Source: G963668605 sp963793625 (GTDB lineage: Bacteria > Acidobacteriota > Terriglobia > Bryobacterales > Bryobacteraceae). Taken from it: a stretch of DNA of 64,000 nt. Made by a program: the position numbers and the translations under genes. Numbering within the stretch: the stretch's first letter is position 1; each line of letters starts with the position of its first letter. The notes beneath the pieces were generated by a model, which saw nothing but the letters and a program-made list of their open reading frames with translations, was not told the DNA's origin and did no database searches. The stretch lies in contig CAWCAT010000020.1 of NCBI GenBank assembly GCA_963793625.1, positions 434,001-498,000 of the forward strand, written 5' to 3'. Shown here one piece after another: positions 25,779 to 36,229 of the stretch.

Positions 25779-28064
25779 TCATTGCGAGACTTGGCATTCC
25801 GCGAGTTTCACCAAGTAGAACTCATCGGTGAGAAAGCCTGCTGCATATAGGCGCTTCAGTTCCCGTAGACGGACAGTGACCTGTTGCTGGGTGAACTTGG
25901 GCTTCGGCGTTGCAGTTGCCGTGGCGGCAGGCGCCGTGGTGGTAGTTGCCGTGGTGGCGGTTGCCGTGGTGGCGGTTGCCGTGGGGCGGCCGTGGCGGCA
26001 GTTTTGGTACCGGTTCCTTCGGCGGCTTTCGCCGTGACCGCGGGCTCGGGAAGGCTCGGGGGGACGCGCTTGGGCGGCGGCTGGTAGGCCGGGTCGAAGA
26101 CAAGAGCCTGGAGTTCCTGGGCGGGAACGAGATGCCGCCACAGGAAGGCCTGCATCCGGTCCTCCGCAGGCACGGCTTGATGCACGATTTCCTTCTTCTC
26201 AACCAAGCCGCGGCCTTCGATAACCAGGGTGAACGGCTCCGGCGTTGTTGCCAGGCTGGTTCTTACCGCTAGCTGAACCACGGCCTGCGTCGGCGACAGG
26301 GTAACGGGAGGAGACGTGATTCCGGGAAGCGCGTCCTTCAGGGCCAGCTTGATGGGACTGTTGAAGCCGTCTTTGCGGATGACATAGACACTGACATTCG
26401 CGGCGCTCTTGCTGCGCAGGCTGATGCTGGAGGGTACAACGCGCAGTTCGAAATCCGGTTGGGGCTCGCTGATCCGCAGGCGGTAGGCGTACTCCTCACC
26501 GCCGTTGTGAGCTGTATCGCCGACGTGGACATAGTAGACGCCGTCGGCGGGCAGTTTAGCCATTAGATATGAATCGGCGTGATGCGTGTTCGAACCCGCT
26601 CCGAGATCTTCGTGATCATCGTTAAAGGCCAGCACTTTGCCCGTCGCGTCGGTGAGTTTGAGCACGGAATCGAGCGGTGAATCGAGCCGGCGCGCATAGA
26701 CTTCCGCGACGATCGACTGGTTCGTCTTGCCGCTGAACTGGAATACATCCCAGTCGCCCGGACGTTCGATTCGCCCGTTGACCATGACCGGGAGCGTCAG
26801 CTTCTGGGCGCGCTTCAGGTCATTGTTGGGCTCCTTCTCCGAGAAGCTTCCGGCAGCGTGTCCACGGCGAACGGCATGCGGTTGGATACGAACCCCTCGC
26901 GCTTGGCGGCGACTCTATAAACACCCGGCGCGGCATTTGCGGGCGGTGTGATCGACTCGGCTTTCTCAATGTTCCAGCCCTTCATCTTGATCCAGTTGAT
27001 CGAGACTGGATCGCCCGCGCGGCCACCCAGCGGGAAAATGCTGGTGACAAAGGGCAGTTCGCCGGCAGTGATGCGATAGACGAAATCCTCGCGCCCGCGA
27101 TAGATGCTGTCATAGATCGCAAGCACGTATTCGCCGTCTTTGGGCACTTCATAAAAAATCGTCGGGTCGGGCTTGAACCGGTAGTCGTCGTTGTACGCCA
27201 CCTCTTTGCCGTTCGCGTCGGATAGAACCAGCACAGGCTGAAACCAGCCGGGGACGGCGTCGGCAATGTAAGGAATCAACTGCCGCGCTTGGGTGCTGAA
27301 CAGCAGTCGTTGGCCCTTGCGTGCGGCAAACCGGTACGTGTTCACCTCGCCGGAGGCAATCTGGCCGTTCAGCGTAGCAGGAATCGTCGATGCGGTCCTC
27401 GGCTTGCTCCGGCGGCCGTTTGCGTAAGGCCTGGGCTTCCTTCCCGAGCGTTTGAACCGTCGCCGCCTTCATCGGCTTGCGTGAGTATTCCGGCACCTGG
27501 CCGACTTGGAACGGAAGCGGGTTCGACACTCCGCGCACCGTGACCAGCCGGATTTCCCGCTCGCCGGGTGCGGCATCAGGCGCGATCGTGACCTCGACAA
27601 AGACCAGGCTGGCGGTCGAGGCGGAGGCCGGCGTTTGCACGAATTCGCCGGTTCGCCGCTCGATCTTGTCAATCAACTCCGCCGTCGCCGGATCCACCGG
27701 AGGCTTCTCCGCCGCGACTGCCGGCGCCGCGGACTTCGACGCTTCCGCGGGTTTCGCCGGGCGGGCAGCAGGCTGGGTCTTGCGCTTCAGGTTCTGCAGT
27801 TGCTCGTTGAGCAATGCCTGCTCCTGATTGTTCTGCCGCCAGTAATATTCGACGATCCGGGTGGTCACGCCCGCGCCGGTTACGAGCACGGCGTTGACAT
27901 CGTCCATGTTCTGCCCGCCCAGCCGGATCTGGAACGTTGTTGCCCTGCTGGCCTCCGGCAGGATAGACATAACCGATATAGGGACGCGGCTGCGAACGCG
28001 CCACGGGCGCCAGGAGCACGATGCCGGCCAGCCACCCCATTGCGAGCCAGGAAACTGTTCTCAT
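25779..28064 (-). pseudogene. Exported PPC (pre-peptidase C-terminal) repeat protein, frameshifted
   Basis: ATG 28064 with signal peptide (MRTVSWLAMGWLAGIVLLAPVARSQ). Continues GYVYPAGGQQG / FQIRLGGQNMDDVNAVLVTG, an Ala/Pro-rich linker, then two PPC-type beta domains (VNTYRFAARKGQRLLFS... YNDDYRFKPD... ; DWDVFQFSGKTNQSIVAEV... FNDDHEDLG... YYVHVGDT), an Ala/Thr linker and a C-terminal helix ending ECQVSQ at 25779. Breaks near 27955, 27390, 26850 and 25985. Such proteins always travel with DUF1501 and DUF1549/DUF1553 partners, as here (28075-31176), and are secreted with roles thought to involve surface polymer handling. Confidence 0.75.
25945..25985. repeat. 15-bp tandem repeat in Ala/Thr-rich linker
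   Basis: GTTGCCGTGGTGGCG occurs in about 2.7 tandem units (25945, 25960, 25975) inside the linker of the PPC protein. Fifteen bases keep frame; the three frames read ATTAT, PPRQP or RHHGN. The downstream C-terminus fits only the ATTAT frame and the upstream part the PPRQP frame, placing a one-base break at the GGGG near 25981-25985. Confidence 0.75.
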
Positions 28065-28074
28065 ACGGCGATCC

Positions 28075-29435
28075 CTACATGATCTCGGTCAGTAAACCGG
28101 CGGACTTCACCTTCTCCTCGGGCTGAGGCAACACATGGGCCTCGACTCCCAGCGGATGCGGCAGCTTGGCGTTGGCGTCTATGCCTGCCAATTGGTAGAT
28201 GCTGCCGAGCAGGTCGACCGGGTAAACGGGGCGATCCTTGACGTCTTCCGCCTTCGCATCGGATGACCCGACGACGTGCCCGCCTTTGAAGCCGCCGCCG
28301 GCGACCAGGACGGTGAAGACGTTGCCAAAGTGGTTGCGGCCGCCATTCCAGGGCGGTTGATAGTCGATTTTGGGGCTCCGGCCAAACTCGCCGGTACACC
28401 AGACGATGGTCGTATCCAGAAGGCCGCGGTCTTTCAAATCCGCCAGTAATGCAGCCAAGCCCTGATCCAACTGCGGGCATTGCCGGCGCATGGTGGCGAA
28501 GTGGTTGCTGTGAGTGTCCCAACCCCCTGGGTAGTTAATGACCACGTACGGGACGCCGGCTTCCACCATCCTGCGTGCCGCGAGACAGTCCTGACCGAAG
28601 GTGAACCGGCCGTAACGATCGCGCAATGCCGGTTTCTCTTTGGAAAGGTCGAATACCTCCTTGCCCGCGCCCAGGATCAATTCATACGCCCGCTTCTTGG
28701 CTTCTTCGGCGGCCGATACCTCGGAGACGTCGCGCACTTCGTCGCCGAACGTGTTCATCTTGCCGAGCAACTCCTGCCGGCTCTTTTGCCGGTCGTCGGT
28801 GATGCCGGGGGCTACCACTCCTTCTACCTCAAACCGCTGCGCGTTCGGGTCTCCGCCTGTGGCAAACGGCTTGTACAACGGTCCCAGAAAGCCTTCTTCC
28901 GAAAACCGCCCCTGCGGCTGCGTCAGCACCACGTAAGGCGGAATGATCCCGCGATAATCGGTCTTCTTAAACAGCGAGAATACCGCCCCGACGCTCGGAT
29001 ACGCCAGCCGTTCGCCCGGCGTATGCCCGGTCTGCATCAGGTAGGCGGCTGTCTCATGGCCGTTGTTACGGTGGGTCATGCCACGGATAAGCGAGAACTT
29101 GTCCGCCTGTTTCGCCAGTTCGGGAAAAAGTCCATCGAGCTGAATTCCGTCCGCATTGGTGGGGATCGCCTTGGCAAATTCACCCATGTATTCGCTGCCG
29201 GCGTCCGGTTTCGGGTCCCACGTATCGATGTGCGACATGCCGCCCCACAAGAAGACCTGAATCACCGATTTAGCTTTAGCAGCTTTCGCCGCCTGTACCG
29301 GCGGCGCTTCTGCCCCATATGCATTGGCCAAGCCGGCTGCCCAGCAGCAATCCCGATGTGCCATAGAGGCTCTTCTGCAATGCTTCGCGCCGGGAAATCC
29401 GCGTCCCGTTATCCAAGCAGCGCTTCTCACTCATA
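28075..29435 (-). CDS. DUF1501 Tat-exported protein (N-terminus frameshifted)
   Basis: The body is a DUF1501 protein, an alkaline-phosphatase-fold relative: FLWGGMSHIDTWDPKP, LIRGMTHRNNGHETA, INYPGGWDTHSNHF, CTGEFGRSPKI and GGRNHFGN are the conserved blocks. The frame as given opens at 29430, but the true start is ATG 29435 in another frame, with a twin-arginine leader (ISRREALQKSLYGTSG); a one-base break near 29340 separates them. Function unknown; consistently linked to DUF1549/DUF1553 and PPC proteins. It ends 11 bases before the PPC gene starts. Confidence 0.85.
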
Positions 29436-29457
29436 GCGTTCACCTCTGGTATAGACT

Positions 29458-31176
29458 CTAATGTCGATATCGAAATTCGGTGCTGTTGATCAACGACCAG
29501 GCGATGTCCACCCAGTCTTCGCGCCTCTTCGCCGCCGGAGCCTGAGGCGCGCCGGGCCTGGCTGGCCTGGCCGGGGTCCTGAAACTGCTGTACAGTTCGG
29601 CAGTTTTTCGCTTCCTCTTGCGTCGGGAAGCGCGAAAGAATGGTCAGGTACAATTCGTCGATGATTTCGCGCGTCTTGCGGCCGGACGCGAAGAGAGCTT
29701 TGAGCTTGGGTCCCTGATCGATCTTTCGCTGGATATGACTCGAATTCAGCAGATACAGCGACTGGGCGGCGAGCGGCTTGTGGTCGCGTTCGTTCTCCAT
29801 TCCGGTGGCGCGCGCCGGCCGCCCGAACAACGCCAGGAACGGACTGGTGATGCTGCCGTCCGGGAGCGCGACCGCGGGCTTGTTCTCAGGAATGTACGTG
29901 AATGGCTCCGGGATCGGACTGGTGTACAGATCGGTGGTGCCGTTGATCTTATTGATCGCGTCGATCAACACTTCCGCGTCCAGGCGCCGCACACGGTAAC
30001 TGGCGAAGCTGGCCTCGGCTTTCGGGCCTTCCAATCGTGGGATGGATGAGAGTTGATACGACTGCGAGTTCAGGATCAGCCGGTAATAGGCCCTTCAAAT
30101 CGTAATGCCCGCGGACCAACTCCTTTTCCAGGTAAGCCAGCAGCGCGGGATTGCTTGGCGGGTTGTCCGGCCGGATATCGTCCGGCTCGTGGATGATGCC
30201 GCGGCCCATGATCCAATACCAGGCCCGGTTTGCGATCGCCCGCGTAAACCAGGGGTTCTTGGGCGTGATCAACCATTCGGCGAAGACTTCCCGCGGATCC
30301 CGGCCCGGCGGCAACTTGACTTTCTTGCCGTTGGGAAATACCGGCTGCATGCGGCGCGCTTACGGCCGGTGGCTGGGGCGGCGCCGGGGCAGCCGCAGCG
30401 GTGGGGGCTGGTTTCGCACGGGCTATGGCGTCACGGCCCGGAGCCGTGTTGCCCGGAGTACGGCTGGCTCCCAGCGGGTCCCAGAACACGTCTTCCTCTT
30501 TCCACTCGCTCGTAGGCTTGTATCCAACCTGGGAATAAAATGCCGCCATTCCGGCCAGTTTGTCGGCCGGCCAGGAAGCGACACGGGTGCCCATGAACAC
30601 CAGGGCCACGGCTGTGGCGATACTTTCCGGTGTCCGGTTTTGAACGGCGCGGAAAAAATTGACCGGCCCCACGCGAAAATTGCTGCCGCTCGAGGTAAGC
30701 AGTTCGCGCACGAATTTGTCGTACGGCTTGTTTTCGGCGATGGACGCGCGCACCCAGCGATGATATGCCTGCGCCGCGTTGGGCCAGAGGTTGACGGGGA
30801 ATTCCGCTTTGATCCGCAGAATGTCTCCCCATCGCATGGCCCAATAATCGGCAAACTCCGGACGGTCGAGCAGGCGGTCGATCAAAAGGCGCCGTTTGTT
30901 TTTGGTATCCGGGTCCTGGATGAAGTCCCGCGCTTCCTTCGCAGTGGGCAGAGTGCCGGTCACGTCCAGATAGGCGCGCCGGACAAACACGGCATCGGAG
31001 CAAAGGACGGGATGCACTTTCAAACGGGCCAGCTCGGCAAATACGAGCTTGTCCAGTCGACCTGCCGGGACCGGCGCAGCCGCAATTTCAAATGCGTCTG
31101 ATACCGTCTCTGGCGCTGCCACGCCGCTGCCGGCCGCCAGAAAGGCGGCCACCAAAACCACTAATGCTGGTCTCAT
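29458..31176 (-). pseudogene. DUF1549 (PSCyt2)-DUF1553 (PSD1) exported protein, frameshifted
   Basis: ATG 31176 with signal peptide (MRPALVVLVAAFLAAGSGVAA). DUF1549 region: LDKLVFAELARLKVHPV, FVRRAYLDVTGTLPTAKEA, LIDRLLDRPEFADYWAMRWGD. After an Ala/Pro linker and a break near 30355 comes DUF1553: AEWLITPKNPWFTRAIANR, GRGIIHEPDDIRPDNPPSNP, then NSQSYQLSSIPRLEG, DAEVLIDAINKI and INSTEFRYRH, stopping at 29458. Breaks near 30355, 30080 and 29590. Upstream partner of DUF1501 in the same operon. Usual in planctomycetes and acidobacteria; biochemical role not established. Confidence 0.78.
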
Positions 31177-31827
31177 GCTTCCTGAAAGCTAGACTCCTCT
31201 CGGGGAGCGAACAAGTCCTTCGACCATGCACATTCTAACATCATGTCCCGGCAATAGGTTGCAATCAGCCGGTGATTTTTCGGACGTCTGGGTCCTGCTT
31301 TGACACGCTGCCGAGCCGGCCTTGCCGATCGAATCATGCTGATTCCCATTTGGGTGACGTATAAGCCCTCCCCATACATGTGGCTTCCGGCGATTGGCCA
31401 GAAGTCCCGATCTGGGAGGTTTGCGGGATTCGTAACGACAAACGCGCATGGCCCCCGGTTCAAGACGCGAAAAGCAATGGGCCCACGTTCCAGTCGCGAA
31501 GCCGACTTGTCGTTCCTAATACGGCCCACAACTGCGGACAGATTCCTTCCGGTTTGCCGACGATCCACCCTGCGGCGACGGTCAACCCTACGCCGCCAGG
31601 CAGGAGCCATTTCTGCTCAACCGGCTTGCTCGCCCTGGAAAGCACTTCTACGACAAAGCTGTTAAACGAGCACCGAGGGCCTTCTTGTGATTGTCCTTTC
31701 CAGAGACGTGGTCACGTCCAAAACCTGAATGATAGACTTGCCTTTACTCCACAAAGTACTTGACGACGCAATAAATGCGTCTTATAATTCGTCTTGCATC
31801 CGTAGCGTGGAGGAACAACAACCGCTT
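31177..31827. other. Region without a supported gene
   Basis: Frames here are short and conflicting. A minus-strand stretch around 31640-31500 reads VGLTVAAGWIVGKPEGI, membrane-like, and another around 31430-31330 reads FWPIAGSHMYGEGLYVTQMG; they could be parts of one broken gene, but I cannot join them. A two-copy imperfect 18-bp tandem repeat (CGACGATCCACCCTGCGG / CGACGGTCAACCCTACGC) lies near 31559-31595. The beta-lactamase-like gene's promoter presumably lies at the right end. Confidence 0.4.
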
Positions 31828-33156
31828 ATGAAAACCAAAATGCTGTTCGCAGCTTTACTGACACTTGTTTTGGTTACCGCAGGCCACGCGCAGACGCTGG
31901 ACAAAGCCAAACTCGACCAGCTTTTTGACCGGCTGCTCGAAAAGAACAAGGGGATGGGCAGCCTGACTCTCGCCAAGGACGGCAACGTTCTTTACACCCG
32001 CTCCTTCGGCTACAGCCAGATCAACGGGACCGAAAAGAAACCTTTGACCGCGGCGACGAAATACCGGATCGGCTCGATCACAAAAACGTTTACCGCCGTG
32101 ATGATCTTTCAGCTCGTCGAGGAAGGGAAATTAAAGCTCACCGACACGCTCGACAAATTCTTCCCGCAGATCCCGAACGCCGCCAAAATCACCATCGCGC
32201 AGATACTCAACCACCGCAGCGGCATCCACAACCTCGAGCCCGATGGTTCATGGGGGAAGCAACCGAGAACAAAGGATGAAGTGGTGGCCCGTATCGCTCA
32301 AGGCCAGCCTGATTTTGAGCCCGACGCCAGGCATCTGTACAGCAACACGGGCTATGTCTTGTTGGGTTACATCGTCGAAAAAGCAGGTGGCAAACCGTAT
32401 CAGGAGGCCCTGAAGGAAAGAATCACTTCCAGGATCGGGCTCAAGGATACCTACCTCGGCGCCGGAAACACGGATCCCGGCAAGAACGAAGCTCTTTCCT
32501 ATAGCTACGTCGGCGGATGGAGAGAGGCTGCCGAAATCGATTTCAGCATTACAGGCGGAGCGGGCGCGATCCTTTCGACACCGACGGACATGACGAAATT
32601 TATCCAGGCGCTGTTCGATCTGAAGCTGGTCTCTCAAAACAGCCTCAATCAGATGAAAACGATGAGGGACGGCGAGGGTATGGGAATGGAACCCTTCTCG
32701 TTCGCCGGCAAAACCCTCTACGGGCACACGGGCGGGGGCGACAGCTCTGGAGCGTGGCTGGCTTACTTTCCGGAAGAGAAGCTGGCCCTCGCCTACACAA
32801 CCAACGCGAAGATCTACACGGTGAGCAATATCGTGAGCGGCGTTTTCGACATTTACTGGAATCGGCCGTTTCAGATCCCCACCTTCGACACGTTCGATGT
32901 CAGCCCGGAAGTTCTGGACCGATACGTCGGCGTTTACACGATCCCCGGAACTCCCGCGAAAATGACGGTTACCCGAGATGGAGCGACGCTTTACATTCAA
33001 GCCGGGGCCGAGCCATCCCGTGGTGTCCCGCTCGAAGCAACCGCCGAGGACAAATTCAAGATCGATCCTGGGGTCGTTTTCGAATTCGACGCCGCGAAAG
33101 GTCAGCTGACGATCAAACGACCCAATGGGGAAAGGGTTTTCACGAAGGAGAAGTAA
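31828..33156 (+). CDS. Serine hydrolase, class C beta-lactamase-like
   Basis: The frame opens at 31729; ATG 31828 with GGAGG upstream gives a clean signal peptide (MKTKMLFAALLTLVLVTAGHAQ) and 442 residues. The nucleophile motif SITK is at 83-86, YSN near 170 and HTGGG near 300 (KTG equivalent), the triad of penicillin-binding/AmpC-like hydrolases. A C-terminal DUF3471-like domain (DRYVGVYTIPGTPAKMTVTR) is attached. Most such proteins in acidobacteria are D-amino-acid peptidases or esterases, so antibiotic resistance should not be assumed. Stands alone. Confidence 0.9.
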   Translation: MKTKMLFAALLTLVLVTAGHAQTLDKAKLDQLFDRLLEKNKGMGSLTLAKDGNVLYTRSFGYSQINGTEKKPLTAATKYRIGSITKTFTAVMIFQLVEEGKLKLTDTLDKFFPQIPNAAKITIAQILNHRSGIHNLEPDGSWGKQPRTKDEVVARIAQGQPDFEPDARHLYSNTGYVLLGYIVEKAGGKPYQEALKERITSRIGLKDTYLGAGNTDPGKNEALSYSYVGGWREAAEIDFSITGGAGAILSTPTDMTKFIQALFDLKLVSQNSLNQMKTMRDGEGMGMEPFSFAGKTLYGHTGGGDSSGAWLAYFPEEKLALAYTTNAKIYTVSNIVSGVFDIYWNRPFQIPTFDTFDVSPEVLDRYVGVYTIPGTPAKMTVTRDGATLYIQAGAEPSRGVPLEATAEDKFKIDPGVVFEFDAAKGQLTIKRPNGERVFTKEK

Positions 33157-34081
33157 CCATCACACGAATCAGGGGCAGGCCTTGAGCATGTCCCTGGCGT
33201 GCGACAGCGGCGTGAACGGTTGTCAGAAGTTAGCTCAAAAGAAGTTCCTCAACAAGACTACGCCAGTCATCGTTCTGCGGTATGCTGTCGCCCGCGTGTG
33301 TTTGGACGGCTTCTGTTCTCGGTCACCTGAGCTGAAGTCTTGTCTTAAGTTGCGCTAGATACAAGTGGCCTAATGGGCCGCCGTTGGTTTACCGATTCAC
33401 ACGCCAGTCATGGTGAAGTCGGCAACCGGAAGGTAAGATTACTTCCCAAGAGTCGTTTTAAACCGGCCAATCTTTCATTGAGGTCGTCCGTTGGACGAAG
33501 CACTCAAGGTCCGATGGATAGGCCCTCACTTCTTTTTTTCGTTCGAGCTGTCTTACCAGGGAGACCCTTCGATGGCCGTCTGGGCGGGGCTCCCGAGGTT
33601 GGTGGTCAGGTGCTCACAAAACCTCTTGCAGTCCTCGCATTCACTGTGCAGAATGGTCGTGCGTAGTCTTGAATGACTCACCGCGCCGCCACAATGGAGC
33701 GGGCAGAGATAGGCCGGATAAGTCGCGCGGCGTTTACCAACCATTCTTGAGTTTCTTTCGGGATCCGCTCCGGATCACGCACAAGCAGGAACTTGAGCGG
33801 CCGTTTCCCGGAGCCCTCAAGTTCCTGTTTGCCGACGATACGCCCGAAGCCGTGGAACTGCCTTCCGTGTTCCGACGTCTTATGGGTGCTTCGTCACAAC
33901 GAGCGGTGGTTTTCGGGCAGCTTTGCGAACCACTCTAATGTCTGACTTCGCGGATCAGAACATGACAGCCATCAAAACCACAGACAACTCCTGCGGGACA
34001 GGCCATCCTTCTTTGTGGCATGTAATTACGACGCCCCCAAAAAGACAGCTATCCCACCCGAAACTCCTTTATAATCGATAC
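33157..34081. other. Region without a supported gene
   Basis: No frame is convincing over these 925 bases. The best candidate is a 63-residue minus-strand frame, 33744-33553, with cysteines in CPLHCGG and CEDCKRFCEH spacing that could be a zinc-binding remnant. A plus-strand frame at 33669-33938 (EVFRRLMGASS-like end) is less likely. This stretch separates chromosomal-type genes from the PAAR group. Confidence 0.35.
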
Positions 34082-34408
34082 GTGTCAACGAAACGGAGAA
34101 TCGGCGTGGCCATGCGCCCGGGCGCGGTTTCTCGGGCAGTGCTCCCGTCCGGCCGGTCGGTCGCGGTCCAGGCCGGTGCCCAAGGTGAGTTCGTGGAGGT
34201 CAGCGCGCCTGGAGGCGAGATGGAGATGCGCATCGACTTTACGCCGGAGGGCCCGGTCGTCAGGTTGCGTTGCGCGCGCCTGGAGCTGGCGTCGGCCGGT
34301 GACGTGGCGGTGAGCTGCCGCAACTTCGACTTGCGGACCACCGAAGACGTCCGGCTGAACGGCCGGAACATTCTCCTCAACTGCGCGCTGCCGGAAGAGA
34401 CCCTATGA
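34082..34408 (+). CDS. Small beta-helical protein, possible spike component
   Basis: GTG 34082, 108 residues. The second half alternates short strands (LRCARLELASAGDVAVSC, FDLRTTEDVRLNGRNILLNC) in the manner of VgrG-type C-terminal beta-helix needles or DUF3540-like small spike proteins. The stop overlaps the next ATG (ATGA, 34405-34408), so it is translationally coupled to the PAAR-like gene. A role as shaft or adaptor beneath the PAAR tip of a contractile injection machine is inferred; no other tail or baseplate gene is in the window. Confidence 0.5.
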   Translation: MSTKRRIGVAMRPGAVSRAVLPSGRSVAVQAGAQGEFVEVSAPGGEMEMRIDFTPEGPVVRLRCARLELASAGDVAVSCRNFDLRTTEDVRLNGRNILLNCALPEETL

Positions 34409-34845
34409 TACCTACAAGACGCACGCGGTTAATGAACCTGCCGGGCCGCACCGGGGTGACGCATCTGCCGCCGCCTGGAAAGTCCATATTGCAACTGCCG
34501 GACCCTTCGGTGCCAGTAAACCCACGTGGCGCGGCGGCGGGGCGTGTGCTCGACAGGTCTTTCTGCCACGCTGACAGTCACGGCTGCCCGGCGTGCCCCC
34601 ACCCGGCGTCCGGCCCAGCAGTCCTCGGCTCGCCGAACGTGTTCATCAACAGCAGGCCGGCCTTGAGGGACGAAGACTCGGGCGCTCACGCGGGCTGCTG
34701 CGGCCCCAATACTTGGGTTGCGGCGGGCGGTTCGAGTTCCGTCTTCATCAATAACCGGCCGGCGCACCGCAAGGGCGACCCCGACCAGCACTGTGGCGGC
34801 ACGGGCTCGCTGATTGAAGGCAGTTGGGACGTGTTCTTCGGCTAA
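34405..34845 (+). CDS. PAAR-motif tip protein
   Basis: 146 residues with two PAAR-type repeats: GSPNVFINSRPALRDEDSGAH and SSSVFINNRPAHRKGDPDQHC, plus His/Cys residues (HADSHGCPACPH, HAGCCGP, HCGGTG) that would hold a metal at the cone tip. PAAR proteins cap the VgrG-like spike of type VI or extracellular contractile systems and carry effectors across membranes. The gene overlaps the preceding beta-helical gene by four bases. As an orphan pair it may serve a machine encoded elsewhere, or be a leftover. Confidence 0.8.
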   Translation: MIPTRRTRLMNLPGRTGVTHLPPPGKSILQLPDPSVPVNPRGAAAGRVLDRSFCHADSHGCPACPHPASGPAVLGSPNVFINSRPALRDEDSGAHAGCCGPNTWVAAGGSSSVFINNRPAHRKGDPDQHCGGTGSLIEGSWDVFFG

Positions 34846-34963
34846 TACGCATCGAGCCGAAGTCCGTCGAAGTGCGGGCTCCTGACATGGACCTCCTTTG
34901 GGGCGGTATAGGACGGATGATCGAGCGTAGCCCGAAGGTCTCGGCGGTGGGTAGGCGCAGCTT

Positions 34964-35899
34964 ATGCATCTAACGTTATTAGAGCGGGCCAAGCTGGTAT
35001 GTCCAGTGTGCCGGTTGGGTGGCCTGCGAGCGGAGATTATTGTTCCCGGCGGCTCCGGAGTCATTCGGCACGGAATACTCCGATGCGTCAGCCCAAGCTG
35101 CGGGACGGCTAACCCAGTCATCGATGGGATTCCCATTCTGGTCGAAGATTGGCTCGCATACGCGAGTAGCGAACGATGGATGATCTTGCGCCGACAGGAC
35201 CTTCCCGGCGCTGTTGGCGAGGTGTTGGATGCACCACTCGGTGACGATCACGCCGAGCGCATCCGTCAACGGCATTTGGAGAGCTACCGGTTTTCACACT
35301 TCGGGCCGTTCAGCCCCGAGGTGTCGGCACTCAGCTGTGAGTTTGCCGGTTTCATAGAAGGAGCTTTAGGCCGGCACCTGACTAAGGTGAAAGACCGGCC
35401 GACCCTTGCGCTCGATGCGGGTTGCGCAACCGGTGGATACACCCAGATGTTGACCCGTCACGTGGACTGTGCGATTGGAATCGACCTGCACTTCGAGCGC
35501 ATCCGTGTTGCCTTGGAGCAGTGTCTTCAGTCCCCGGGTGCAGCCTTCCTGGTGGCTAATGCAGAAGACCCGCCGTTCGAGCCTGGATCGTTTGATGTCG
35601 TCTTCGCACTGAACCTCCTGGATTCCACCGCGCTTCCCCGCCACGTTCTCGACAGCCTGAACCGCTGCTTGCGCGCAGGTGGTCTGCTGTTTGTCACTAC
35701 GCCATTCGATTACTCCACGACTTACTCCGCGCGCAAGGAGTGGATCCCCGATCCGGAGTTGATTCAATTGCTCGCGAGCGATTTCGAAATCGTGGAGGAC
35801 CGGCAACGGCTTCCCTGGGTGTTGCCGGTCACTCCCCGGCGAAGCGAGATCTTCTTTGTACGAGCGCTGGTCGCGCGAAAACGACAGGCATCGCGCTGA
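34964..35899 (+). CDS. SAM-dependent methyltransferase with N-terminal zinc ribbon
   Basis: 311 residues. A Trm112-like zinc knuckle opens the protein (CPVC at 13-16 and CVSPSC at 41-46, with PVIDGIPIL). After a helical spacer comes a class I methyltransferase: motif I LALDAGCATGGYTQML near 147, acidic loop IGIDLHF, motif II FDVVFALNLLDS, motif III GGLLFVTTPF. Located 118 bases after the PAAR gene on the same strand. It might modify a PAAR-linked cargo, or be an unrelated biosynthetic enzyme; effector activity cannot be shown from sequence. Confidence 0.82.
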   Translation: MHLTLLERAKLVCPVCRLGGLRAEIIVPGGSGVIRHGILRCVSPSCGTANPVIDGIPILVEDWLAYASSERWMILRRQDLPGAVGEVLDAPLGDDHAERIRQRHLESYRFSHFGPFSPEVSALSCEFAGFIEGALGRHLTKVKDRPTLALDAGCATGGYTQMLTRHVDCAIGIDLHFERIRVALEQCLQSPGAAFLVANAEDPPFEPGSFDVVFALNLLDSTALPRHVLDSLNRCLRAGGLLFVTTPFDYSTTYSARKEWIPDPELIQLLASDFEIVEDRQRLPWVLPVTPRRSEIFFVRALVARKRQASR

Positions 35900-36229
35900 T
35901 AAGCGCCGGTTGACAGTCCGGCTCCTGGCCCCGCGCAGATTTGAGTTTCCTACAACGCGCACACGGAAGTGCCCGAGCCCTCGCGACCCCGATTCCATTA
36001 CTCCCCATAAACGCGCTTAGGGCCGGACGCCGATGCGCGGCGCCCGCCAATCAGCGCCGCCGTAAGTTCATCGGCATTCAACGCATCATCGCATCATGAG
36101 CCGCAGCCCAAGGGCAGACGTGATAGGGACTATTTAGTTTTCACCCCATGTGACATTTCCGCCAAGCGACTTTTGCCCGGACGAAAACCGCCTGCGCCTC
36201 AACTGTGGGCCTGACAGGGTCGCCCCATA
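35900..36229. other. Intergenic region, convergent genes
   Basis: Between the methyltransferase stop (plus strand) and the receptor stop (minus strand). I see no coding frame and no clear terminator with a T-tract. Confidence 0.4.

Noticed and set aside
25916..25990. CRISPR-like or satellite array
   Set aside because: The 15-bp units have no spacers and lie in an Ala/Thr linker-coding region of the PPC protein.
31828..33156. Antibiotic resistance beta-lactamase
   Set aside because: SxxK/YxN are shared by many peptidases and esterases; the DUF3471-like tail and lone context do not support a resistance role.
34429..35136. Minus-strand ORF over the PAAR gene
   Set aside because: No recognisable domain, and it overlaps two well-supported plus-strand genes.
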